A program made the translations under genes and the position numbers. Shown piece by piece: positions 26,971-34,899 of a DNA stretch of 64,000 bases; positions within the stretch are counted from its first letter, which is position 1, and every line of letters begins with the position of its first letter. The DNA comes from Paracoccaceae bacterium (GTDB taxonomy: Bacteria; Pseudomonadota; Alphaproteobacteria; Rhodobacterales; Rhodobacteraceae): the NCBI GenBank assembly GCA_024742405.1, contig JANSYP010000004.1, positions 186,001 to 250,000 of the forward strand, written 5' to 3'. Below the pieces are notes generated by a model. That model did no database searches. It saw only the letters and a program-made list of their open reading frames with translations, and was not told where the DNA came from.

Positions 26971-27738
26971 ATGAGCTTCGTCACTGTCCAAAACCTGTTC
27001 CAGTCCTACGGCACCCGTCCGATCCTTGAACGGATCAACCTCACCGTCGAGGAGGGCGAATTCGTCTCCATCGTCGGCGCTTCGGGCTGCGGCAAGTCCA
27101 CCTTCCTGCGCCTTCTTCTGGCCCAGGAACAGCCCTCTCGCGGGGCGATCTCCATCGACGGCGCGCCCCCCGCGCAGGAACCCGACCGCGACCGCGGCGT
27201 GGTGTTCCAGCGCTACTCCGTCTTTCCGCACATGACCGTGCGCGACAACATCATCGCCGCCACCGCACTCAATCGGCCCTTCGGCGCGCTCTGGGGCGCG
27301 GCCCGGCTCAAGGCGCGCGCCGAGGCGCTGGAAGTGCTCGACCGGATCGGGCTCGCCCATGTCGCGGGCCAGTACCCCGCCAGCCTCTCGGGCGGGATGC
27401 AGCAGCGCCTCGCCATCGCCCAGGCGCTCGCCGCCAAGCCCAAGATCCTGCTTCTGGACGAGCCCTTCGGCGCGCTCGACCCCGGCACACGACTCACGAT
27501 GCATGATTTCCTGTGCGAGCTGCGCGACGAAACCAACATGACGATCTTCATGGTCACCCATGACCTGCCCGAGGGCTTCAAGCTCGGCGACCGCGTGCTC
27601 GTCTTTGACAAGCCGCGCTGGGACCCGACCGATCCAGAAGCTTACGGCGCCACCATCACCTACGATTTCGACGCCCGCGACGGCGGCATTCCCTATCAGC
27701 GTCTCGTGGAGGAGACCCATGTACCCCTTACGCTCTGA
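26971..27738 (+). CDS. ABC transporter ATPase, probable guanidine import
   Basis: A 255-aa ATP-binding subunit of the SsuB/TauB type. Walker A is GASGCGKST, the Q-loop lies in GVVFQRYSVFP, the signature is LSGGMQQR, Walker B is ILLLDEPFGALD, and the switch His is in MVTHDLPEG. The C-terminus (ITYDFDARDGGIPYQRLVEE) is an extension seen in relatives of this branch. The gene end overlaps the start of the hydrolase gene by 20 nt, so they are translated together, tying the importer to that enzyme. Confidence 0.92.
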   Translation: MSFVTVQNLFQSYGTRPILERINLTVEEGEFVSIVGASGCGKSTFLRLLLAQEQPSRGAISIDGAPPAQEPDRDRGVVFQRYSVFPHMTVRDNIIAATALNRPFGALWGAARLKARAEALEVLDRIGLAHVAGQYPASLSGGMQQRLAIAQALAAKPKILLLDEPFGALDPGTRLTMHDFLCELRDETNMTIFMVTHDLPEGFKLGDRVLVFDKPRWDPTDPEAYGATITYDFDARDGGIPYQRLVEETHVPLTL

Positions 27739-28975
27739 GCGGTCCCGCTCGCACCACCCCGCCGACCGCAGCACACCCGACCGCCGCGCTCATCATCCCG
27801 ACCTGTCGAAGCTCCAGGGCTGGAAGTCCGCCCGCGCCGAGGCCGACATCCCCGGAACGGAATGGGAGCGCGAAAAGGCCTGGGCGCTCAAGATGGGCCT
27901 CACCGGCGCCGACAGTATCGAGGACCGCTCGATCCCGACCTTCGCGCGGGGCGAGCTGCCCCACTACGCGGGCATCAACACCTTCCTGAAGGCACCCTAT
28001 ACCGAGGACGTGGATGAGGTCGGCAACTATGATGCGACCGTGCTCGGCGCGCCCTTCGACGGCGGCACCACCTACCGGCCCGGAACACGCTTCGGCCCCC
28101 AGGGCGTGCGCAAGATCTCGGCCCTTTACACGCCGTACAATTACGAAATGGGCATCGACCTGCGCGAACAGATGAGCCTCTGCGACGCGGGCGATATCTT
28201 CACCATCCCCGGCAACATCGAAAAGACCTTCGACCAGATCAGCCGCGCGGTCAGCCACGTCTTCAGCTCCGGCAGCCTGCCGATCATCATCGGCGGCGAC
28301 CATTCCATCGGCTTTCCTTGCGTGCGCGGAATCGCCGAATGCACGTCGAAAAAAATCGGCATCGTCCATTTCGATCGCCATGCCGACATCCAGGAAAAAG
28401 ACCTCGACGAACGCATGCACACCACGCCCTGGTTCCATTCGACAAACCTGCCCAACGTGCCGGCCAAGAATCTCGTGCAGGTCGGTATCGGCGGCTGGCA
28501 GGTCCCGCGCGAGGCCGTGGCGGTGGCGCGTGAGCGCGAGACCAACATCATCACCATGTCCGACATGGAGCGGATGGGCGTGGACCGCACCGCCGAGATG
28601 GCGCTGGAGATGGCCTGGGACGGGGTCGACATGGTCTATATGTCCTTCGACATCGACAGCATCGATTGCGGCTTCGTCCCCGGCACCGGCTGGCCCGAAC
28701 CGGGCGGGTTCCTGCCACGCGAGGCCCTGGCACTGGCCTCCAAGGTCGCGGCCGAAGGCATCTGCGGGATGGAGCTCGTCGAGGTCTCGCCGCCCTATGA
28801 TACGTCCGACATCACGGCGCTCCTCGGGACCCGCGTGATCGTGGATGTGCTGGGCTCGCTCGTCAGCGCGGGCAAGATGGGCGCCCACCGGGCCCATATC
28901 GACAAGCCCGTCAGCATTCCGCCCGGCGAGGGCTATGACGGCGCGCCGCGCTGGCAGACGCGGGCGAAGACGTGA
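27719..28975 (+). CDS. gdmH: Guanidine hydrolase GdmH-like ureohydrolase
   Basis: A 418-aa arginase-fold enzyme expected to split guanidine into ammonia and urea. The first 80 residues are an N-terminal extension longer than in agmatinases. The metal ligands are all present: GGDHSIGFP (His), HFDRHADIQ (Asp, His, Asp) and MSFDIDSIDCGFVPGTGWPE (two Asp). Segments such as LPHYAGINTFLKAPYTEDVD and the ALYTPYNYEMGIDLREQ stretch are shared with the GdmH group as I recall it. The riboswitch and coupled importer support guanidine over agmatine. Known GdmH needs nickel and HypA/HypB-like loaders; neither is here. Older pipelines would call this agmatinase. Confidence 0.82.
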   Translation: MYPLRSERSRSHHPADRSTPDRRAHHPDLSKLQGWKSARAEADIPGTEWEREKAWALKMGLTGADSIEDRSIPTFARGELPHYAGINTFLKAPYTEDVDEVGNYDATVLGAPFDGGTTYRPGTRFGPQGVRKISALYTPYNYEMGIDLREQMSLCDAGDIFTIPGNIEKTFDQISRAVSHVFSSGSLPIIIGGDHSIGFPCVRGIAECTSKKIGIVHFDRHADIQEKDLDERMHTTPWFHSTNLPNVPAKNLVQVGIGGWQVPREAVAVARERETNIITMSDMERMGVDRTAEMALEMAWDGVDMVYMSFDIDSIDCGFVPGTGWPEPGGFLPREALALASKVAAEGICGMELVEVSPPYDTSDITALLGTRVIVDVLGSLVSAGKMGAHRAHIDKPVSIPPGEGYDGAPRWQTRAKT

Positions 28976-29000
28976 TGGCCAAGACCGCTCCAACCTTCCG

Positions 29001-29052
29001 CCCGTGGCGGCGCCACGGGCAGCGCCCGCCCGCCCCCACGGCGGGCGCTTTT
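29001..29052 (+). terminator. Intrinsic terminator after the guanidine hydrolase gene
   Basis: A 9-bp perfect stem, GCGCCCGCC (29022-29030) with GGCGGGCGC (29040-29048), is followed by TTTT (29049-29052). Just before it an 8-bp stem CCCGTGGC (29001-29008) with GCCACGGG (29012-29019) forms a second hairpin. The stem and T-run fit Rho-independent termination. It may partly separate the His-rich gene at 29120 from the unit. Confidence 0.7.
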
Positions 29053-29119
29053 GCGCCCCCCTCGGTCGGACGCCGCCCGTTCTCCGCTTTCAATCAGACA
29101 ACCCGGGGGACTCATTTGC

Positions 29120-29545
29120 ATGCCCCATGACATCGTCAATGGCGCCATCGGCCATAACCACGCCCATGACCATCTCGACAGCCACATGGATCCCGGCGAC
29201 GCCGCGGCAGAGCTGCAGGTCCTGACCGACCAGTTCATCGACGGCTGGCGTCAGGCCGCCGACAAGACTGCCTATCTGCGCCTCGCCGGTGTGCCCTTCG
29301 AACGTCCAGGCAAGGGCGGGCCGAAAGCGCTCAAGCTCGTCGATGTCCGCCTGACCACCGAATGGCAGGTCGGCACCGCCAGCCCCGGCTTCGGCACCCG
29401 CGAACTCAGCTACCTGCCCTTCCCCGGCGCCATGGTGGCCGAACGGACCAACATGGAGTTTCTCTATGTCTCCGCCGAGGAGGCCGACAGCCTCGACCTG
29501 CGCGCCTTTCTTTCCGCGCGAACGGGCGATCATCCCGGCGATTGA
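29120..29545 (+). CDS. Small protein with His-rich N-terminus, guanidine-locus partner
   Basis: A 141-aa cytoplasmic protein that I cannot assign to a family. Residues about 8-25 contain [14 protein letters not shown], five His and three Asp in 14 residues, a probable metal-binding arm. The rest is a compact domain with [31 protein letters not shown] and [22 protein letters not shown] lies nine bases before the ATG. It follows the GdmH-like gene, after the terminator hairpin. Since HypA/HypB-like nickel loaders are missing, a role in metal handling for the hydrolase is a reasonable guess and no more. Confidence 0.7.
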   Translation: MPHDIVNGAIGHNHAHDHLDSHMDPGDAAAELQVLTDQFIDGWRQAADKTAYLRLAGVPFERPGKGGPKALKLVDVRLTTEWQVGTASPGFGTRELSYLPFPGAMVAERTNMEFLYVSAEEADSLDLRAFLSARTGDHPGD

Positions 29546-29595
29546 ATTCGCTGCAGACCGGCCGATCTGTTATGGCCAGTCCACCGGAGATCGCC

Positions 29596-30057
<462 letters not shown>

Positions 30058-30161
30058 TCCGCACCAGACCGCGACGCTGCCCTCTTTTGAAACACCCCTA
30101 CCGCTCCGTGCGGCAGGGTAAATAAATGTTTCAGCGGCAACAATATTGTGTTAACTGCATT

Positions 30162-30191
30162 TTGAGCGCAACATAGTTCTGCTATGCTCAA
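30162..30191 (+). promoter_or_regulatory. Palindromic promoter/operator before a small ORF
   Basis: TTGAGC (30162-30167) and GCTCAA (30186-30191) form the ends of an imperfect inverted repeat, with ATAG (30173-30176) and CTAT (30182-30185) as inner arms. TTGAGC can serve as a -35 box and TATGCT (30183-30188), preceded by TGC, as an extended -10 box with a 15-bp spacer. The surrounding DNA (30115-30200) is clearly AT-richer than its neighbours. A regulator site is likely. Confidence 0.45.
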
Positions 30192-30215
30192 ATAAGAAAC
30201 GTGAAAGGGCAGGAA

Positions 30216-30314
30216 ATGATCGTTACGAGAATGATGTACGAGAGTATGTGCAAGGTGTATGGCGAAGCGCTGGTCAGCCGCTATTTCGCGCCATTCAGCG
30301 TAGTCCGCCGCTAA
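30216..30314 (+). CDS. Small ORF, 32 aa
   Basis: MIVTRMMYESMCKVYGEALV continues to SRYFAPFSVVRR and stops. It has its own promoter-like palindrome about 30 bp upstream and an AAAGGGCAGG ribosome site before the ATG. Codons are mixed rather than GC-rich. It could be a leader peptide, a small regulator, or the leftover start of a lost gene. No family known to me. Confidence 0.4.
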   Translation: MIVTRMMYESMCKVYGEALVSRYFAPFSVVRR

Positions 30315-30466
30315 ACTCGCCAAATTGCCGTGCGCATCGCGCGCGCGGCCGCTTTTCGCGGAGAGGTGACCGCCCCTCCCACGGGCCCGCTGTGACCCGC
30401 CCCTTGGAAAGCTGTCGCGTGCCGCTAAGGTCGGGGCACAGACCCCGCACTCAAAAGGCATGTTTC

Positions 30467-31345
30467 ATGATCCACATTCGCTCCCTCGCGCTTGCGCTCT
30501 CGCTGGCTCCCCTGCTGGCAGCAGTTCCCCTCGCCTCTGCCCAGGCCGCCGGAACGCTCGACCGCATCGCGGAAACCGGGGTTTTCACCATCGGCTACCG
30601 CACGGGCGAGCCGCCGATGTCCTATGCCGATGCCGACGGCCAGCCTGCGGGCTACTCGGTGGATCTCTGCCGCGTCGTGGCCGAGGAAGCGCGCCTCGAT
30701 CTGGGTCTGGAGAGCCTCGATATCCGCTTTCTGGCAGTGACCGCCGAGGACCGGTTCGACAAGATCGCCAGCGGCGAGATCGACATCCTCTGCGGGGTCA
30801 CCACCCGGACGCTCAGCCGCGCCGAAACAGTGGGCTTCAGCCAGCTCACCTTCGCCACCGGGGGCGCTCTGCTCAGCATGGACGATGGAGACCGCGTCGA
30901 ACGGCTGGCCGATCTCGCGGGCCGCAAGGTCGCCGTGGGCGCGGGCACCTCGACGCTGGAAATCCTCGCCGGCAAGCTTCAGGCCGGCGGCATCGCCGCC
31001 GAGATCGTCGAGATGGACAGCGCCGACGCCAGCATCGCCGCCCTGCTGGCCGGCGAGGTCGACGCCTATGCCGCCGACCAGGTCGTGCTCGTGGGCAAGG
31101 TGCTCAGCCAGACCGATTCCTCCCTGAGCTACTTCATCGCCGGGGACCTCTTCTCCTTCGAACCGCTGGCGCTCGCCCTCGCCCATGGCGACGCGGAGTT
31201 CCAGCTTGTCGCCGACCGCGCGCTCAGCCGTCTCTATCGCTCCGGCGCGGTGCTGCAGATCTACGAGAAGTGGTTCGGCGCCTTCGGCCAGGCACCGACC
31301 GCCGCGCAACGCGCGCTCTGGCAACTGGGGTCAACCCCGGAGTAG
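30467..31345 (+). CDS. Amino-acid-type ABC substrate-binding protein (family 3), orphan
   Basis: A 292-aa periplasmic binding protein. Signal peptide MIHIRSLALALSLAPLLAAV, cleaved near AQAAG. The SBP family 3 pattern is clear: FTIGYRTGEPPMSYADADGQ, GYSVDLCRVVAEEA, KIASGEIDILCGVTTRTLSR, GRKVAVGAGTSTLE, DAYAADQVVLVGK and YEKWFGAFG. No permease or ATPase gene is adjacent, so it either works with a distant transporter or as a periplasmic sensor. Confidence 0.88.
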   Translation: MIHIRSLALALSLAPLLAAVPLASAQAAGTLDRIAETGVFTIGYRTGEPPMSYADADGQPAGYSVDLCRVVAEEARLDLGLESLDIRFLAVTAEDRFDKIASGEIDILCGVTTRTLSRAETVGFSQLTFATGGALLSMDDGDRVERLADLAGRKVAVGAGTSTLEILAGKLQAGGIAAEIVEMDSADASIAALLAGEVDAYAADQVVLVGKVLSQTDSSLSYFIAGDLFSFEPLALALAHGDAEFQLVADRALSRLYRSGAVLQIYEKWFGAFGQAPTAAQRALWQLGSTPE

Positions 31346-31361
31346 CCGGGCCGCCGACCGC

Positions 31362-31800
31362 TCAGGCGCGCCTGCCGAGGATCGCTAAGGGTGTTGCTCC
31401 GAACATGGGCCTTTGGACCTGGGCGACCTGGCCGGGCCCGCGCCGCGCCACCCCGGCGTCCAAGGCAGTCCGGTCCGGGTTCCTGGCCGCAGGTCTCGGC
31501 GGGCCTCCGACAGGCGCTGGGCTTTCCCGGACGCGGTGGCCCCGAGACCAAACCGGCCGCCGAGCGCATACACCAGACCGCGGCGGCACCGCAGAGCGCC
31601 CGAACCGATAGCGGTCGGCCATAGCGATCCGCCATCAGGCCAAAGCCATGCGCATCGCACGCGCCGATGCGCGGCCGGCTCGTCCCGAACTGGCGCAGCC
31701 GCCATGTCGGACAGCGCGGCCTCGGCCGGCCCCGAATGATGGTTCCCGTAAATCGCCCAGAGCCGTGCGCCAACCGGGGGCATCGCGGGCGGGTTCCGGG
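31362..31800 (-). pseudogene. Decayed MFS transporter fragment (Bcr/CflA-like)
   Basis: Pieces of an MFS N-terminal half can be read on the minus strand in three frames: FGTSRPRIGA, then GLMADRYGRPLSVRALCGAA (the conserved DRYGR loop between helices 2 and 3), then ALGGRFG, and last a segment ending VQRPMFGATPLAILG. No single frame carries them and the second half is absent. I infer a dead Bcr/CflA-type drug exporter. The degree of decay makes the borders approximate. Confidence 0.4.
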
Positions 31801-31831
31801 CAGAGGGTCTGCTCTTTGAGGGATCGGGCCG

Positions 31832-32330
31832 ATGGATCGGCCCAACTCGAGCTCCAACCGGTTTCCCGGCACCGAGGACGTCGAGACGGGCACGATGCCC
31901 ATCATCTCCATGGGGACGTCGCCGACGATCCGCCCGGACCAGATGACCACCTCCATCCTGGTCCGACTCGCCGAAGGCGCGGTGGCCAACTATGCCGCCT
32001 CCAATGTCGCGCTCAACGCGTTCGGCCCGGAGCTCTCCTATCCCAAAGGCTGAGCGCCCGAGCTGCTGACCGAATGGCCGACCGGCGACCGCGACCCGGT
32101 TGTCGATGTCGACGACCTGCCACCGTGTCTGCGCGACTGTACGGGCGGCACCTGGCGCGAACGTCGGGCCAACCGCAAGGCGTCGAGCCCGGAAGGGCCG
32201 AAGGCGCCGGACCCGTCACAGCCGTGTGGTGGCGCGGCCCGGCGGCTCGGACGCGCCGTGCCCGGGGGGGGCGGGGCAGGGCGGCACGCGTCGGGGGTCT
32301 TCTGCGGCGCAAAGAGCTTCTACCATGAAC
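31832..32330 (+). pseudogene. Possible decayed gene of unknown family
   Basis: A frame beginning MDRPNSSSNRFPGTEDVETG reads on through a segment VANYAASNVALNAFGPELSYPKG, stops at TGA (32051-32053), and stays open beyond it (APELLTEWPTGDRDPVVDVD) to about 32328. The composition looks protein-like on both sides of the stop. YAASxxALNAF recalls short-chain dehydrogenases, but the rest does not fit, so I name no function. Confidence 0.3.
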
Positions 32331-32361
32331 CCGGAGCAACTCGCTCTGAGCTCTTTGCGCC
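32306..32361. repeat. Perfect 12-bp inverted repeat
   Basis: GGCGCAAAGAGC (32306-32317) and GCTCTTTGCGCC (32350-32361) are exact complements 32 bp apart. It lies between the decayed region and the minus-strand gene ending at 32444. It may be a hairpin that ends transcription from either side or a leftover of a mobile element; no transposase is visible. Confidence 0.45.
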
Positions 32362-32443
32362 TGGACATCGGAGGGACCAGTTGCCTGGCACGCCCCCGAT
32401 GCCGTCTCGGTGATCTGTCGGTGTCTGCCTCAGCGGGCGCGGG

Positions 32444-32848
32444 TCACAATCCCGCCGGATTACCGCGCAGCAGGACGGTATGATCGGTGACCTCGCCGCG
32501 GCGGACCCAGACGATCTTGTTGCCGTGGCGGTGGAAGGTCACGCAGCGGGTCTTGCCCTTGCCGAGCCGTTCCCAGCGGCGGCAATAGCGGTTGCCCAGC
32601 ACGCGCCAGACGCCGTTTTCGACCCGCTTGCCGCGCTTTCCCTGGTAGACGATCCTCATCCGGTTATCGGACTTGTAATGGATGGTGTATTTGCCCGAAC
32701 TGTCCACGCCGCGCAGCGAGTTGCCGACGAGCGCGCTCTTGATCTCCTGCCCGCTCATGTTGGTGTAGCGGTTCTGGGCGGCGCTCTCGGTGACGGCGGC
32801 GCTGCTCAGCACAAGGCTGGCCAGACCAGCGATCAAAAAGGGTTTCAT
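32444..32848 (-). CDS. Small secreted basic protein, unknown function
   Basis: A 134-aa exported protein: signal peptide MKPFLIAGLASLVLSSAAVT, cleaved near SAAQ. The mature part is basic with a conserved-looking order: MSGQEIKSALVGNSLRG, GKYTIHYKSDNRMRIVYQGK, GVWRVLGNRYCRRWERLG and KTRCVTFHRHGNKIVWVRRG. It resembles the periplasmic small proteins grouped around DUF995. Two Cys could form a disulfide. GGAG is six bases before the ATG. Confidence 0.7.
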   Translation of the reverse strand: MKPFLIAGLASLVLSSAAVTESAAQNRYTNMSGQEIKSALVGNSLRGVDSSGKYTIHYKSDNRMRIVYQGKRGKRVENGVWRVLGNRYCRRWERLGKGKTRCVTFHRHGNKIVWVRRGEVTDHTVLLRGNPAGL

Positions 32849-32941
32849 GTCTCTCTCCATCAAAGCGTGTATGTGAAGAGAACGGGCAGGCCGGGCGCTT
32901 ATTCCGTCACGCCCTCGAAAACCCTGAACATGGTTTGGTCT

Positions 32942-34390
32942 CTAGGGCAGACGGCAGTTCAACCGCACGGCGCGGTCGGATGCGTCTTCGAGTTCGGCAA
33001 AAAACGCCAGCACCGCGCCCACTTCCAGGGATGCCAGCCGGTCTGCGGCCGAAATCGGGAACTGACAGAACACCGGGCGCCCCCGTCCACTGCCGGCGGT
33101 GTTGACGCGATCCATCCAGGCATCCCATCCCTGAAACTGCCCGGTATTGATCTGCAGAATCGGCGAAATCATTCCCGCCTTCACGGTGATCGTGTCGCCT
33201 GAAACCGCCAGTTCGCCGACCGTCATGAGCATCGGATGCGTGCTGCCCTTGATCGCCGCCACCACCTGCAGTGCATTCTTGCCTGCCAGCATGTCCGTGA
33301 CCTCGAAGCCCCGATCGTAACGCCGGCAGGTGTCTCCGTTCTTGAAGAGCGAGCTTTGCGGCGCGCCCCCCATCATCTCCGCAGAATCGCAGAGAAGGAT
33401 TGAGCGCGACAAAAGGTCGTCAAACGGTGTGATCACGCGAATGACGATTGGCGCGGCATGGGTGGCCGGGTCCCAATCTGCGTAGGTCCAAAGCAAGTGC
33501 GTATTCATCACCGCCCAGTGCTTGGGACTGGCGAAGCCTTCGGAATCCGTCGCAAGATCGATGACACCAGGGGTCGCCTTCGAAAGATCGAGTATGTCGT
33601 CAGCGTTGCTATGGAGGCCGAACATCGCCTCCCAGGTCCCACCTTCCATGGCGAAGCTGTAGAACGCGGTCGCACTGCCCTCGGGCTGGTGCACGCGGAT
33701 CAGATTGCCCACCATGCGCCGATTGTCCCCGCCGCGTCGCCCGGTGGAGAAATCCTGGGCGACCAGGTAATCGTCGATGATCGGGCCGTCCGATGCGCCT
33801 TCGGCAATGTAGATCCCGTTGAGCCCGGCGAGCCCCCGGAACGCGTCGGTTTCCGCCATGGACCAGTCCGCAGCCGGGGCAATTGCGGAAATGTCGTAAT
33901 CCGGCTTGGGGGACACCGAGACGACAGGCATGTCGGCGCGCGCGGCGACGGGGTCCGGGGTAATGCTCGTGAGTTCCCGCGGCGAAGCTTCGTCGCCGAC
34001 AAACCAGGTCACGAAGGGCACGGTGCCCTCGGTGCAGTGCGCGATCTGCTCGCACTCCTCGAAAGACAAACCCGCGCAGACCCTATCCCCATCGATCCAG
34101 TAGCGGTATTTGCTGACGGCATCGCCGCTCGAGAAGGTCATAACGCCCATTGCGTCCGCTTGATCCAGTGGGCTGTAGGTCTTGGTGAAGCTTCCGCCAA
34201 GCGCCGTGGGCCCGGCGACAATCTGACCGGAAACGGTCTTCAACAACTCATCGCCGCTCAAAGGTGCCGAGATTTGTGAGCAGCCGGGAACCCCGTCAAG
34301 CGACACGGGTTGGGCAAAGGCCGCGGAACCTAGGGTGCCGAGCACCGCAAATGGCAAAATCAGGATTGAATGTGCAAGACTTGATGTCAT
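32942..34390 (-). CDS. Secreted protein of unknown function
   Basis: A 482-aa exported protein with a signal peptide (MTSSLAHSILILPFAVLGTL, cleaved near AFAQP). The mature chain has about eight Cys (for example PGCSQIS, DRVCAGLSFEECEQIAHCTE, GDTCRRYD) that could make disulfides. No repeat or enzyme motif is evident, and I do not know the family. The ATG at 34390 follows AAGGAAA at some distance; an in-frame GTG at 34414 exists. It shares its AT-richer style with the accessory region around it. Confidence 0.65.
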   Translation of the reverse strand: MTSSLAHSILILPFAVLGTLGSAAFAQPVSLDGVPGCSQISAPLSGDELLKTVSGQIVAGPTALGGSFTKTYSPLDQADAMGVMTFSSGDAVSKYRYWIDGDRVCAGLSFEECEQIAHCTEGTVPFVTWFVGDEASPRELTSITPDPVAARADMPVVSVSPKPDYDISAIAPAADWSMAETDAFRGLAGLNGIYIAEGASDGPIIDDYLVAQDFSTGRRGGDNRRMVGNLIRVHQPEGSATAFYSFAMEGGTWEAMFGLHSNADDILDLSKATPGVIDLATDSEGFASPKHWAVMNTHLLWTYADWDPATHAAPIVIRVITPFDDLLSRSILLCDSAEMMGGAPQSSLFKNGDTCRRYDRGFEVTDMLAGKNALQVVAAIKGSTHPMLMTVGELAVSGDTITVKAGMISPILQINTGQFQGWDAWMDRVNTAGSGRGRPVFCQFPISAADRLASLEVGAVLAFFAELEDASDRAVRLNCRLP

Positions 34391-34799
34391 TGATTTTGTT
34401 TCCTTAACAGTCACTGGACCACATCACACGGTTCCGTGAAGCGCCTGTCAAGCGTGATGCTTTTGGGGCAACTGGCCGCTGGAGTGTTGTCCTTCGCCAA
34501 GGTCCAGGCCGTGGGCTGCGATTGCCTGCGCCCGATCGGCAACCGTCAGCCGTCAAGCGTGCGCAGACGCTTGGTCGAGCCAGTCCGGAAGAGATGGGAT
34601 CGGCGCAATCGGCGCACCGTAAGGTTCCGAACGGTGTCGCAAGGATCAGCGCCGAACGCCCCGTGCCGGACAGCGCCACCTTCCCGAAAGGCTCCGGCGT
34701 GACACGCTGTTCGAACGCAACGCAAAGACCAGGAAGGGTGCAACCGATGGCAGTCCTGCGTCGGCTGCGTCGGCAGTCACTCAGCTTGCCGCCGCCGGA
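34391..34799. other. Gene-free stretch
   Basis: About 400 bp between the start of the secreted-protein gene and the serC-like fragment. Open frames are present on both strands, but none reads as a protein that I can support. No repeat or RNA was noticed. Confidence 0.5.
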
Positions 34800-34850
34800 C
34801 CCTGCGCCAAACCCCCGACATTCACGCGCGTTGCGCTTTCCGGCGCTGCC
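34800..34850 (+). pseudogene. Fragment of the serC 5' coding region (direct repeat)
   Basis: 34800-34827 is identical over 28 bp to 36590-36617 inside serC, and the next 23 bp (34828-34850) match 36618-36640 at 18 positions. The shared part encodes PCAKPPTFT and LSGAA of SerC. Outside this the similarity ends. It is in the same orientation as serC and 1,790 bp upstream of it. The protease gene lies between the copies, so the fragment marks a past insertion or duplication at the serC start. Confidence 0.75.
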
Positions 34851-34899
34851 GCTCGCCCGGCGCCCTCGCGGTCAGGACCTCGCGCAACATGTGCACGCA

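Noticed and set aside
27719-28975. Agmatinase as the name for the ureohydrolase
   Set aside because: The riboswitch, the co-translated importer and the long N-terminal extension point to guanidine; agmatine remains possible only if the substrate test says so.
32306-32361. Terminal inverted repeats of an insertion sequence
   Set aside because: Only 32 bp lie between the arms and no transposase or target duplication is visible.
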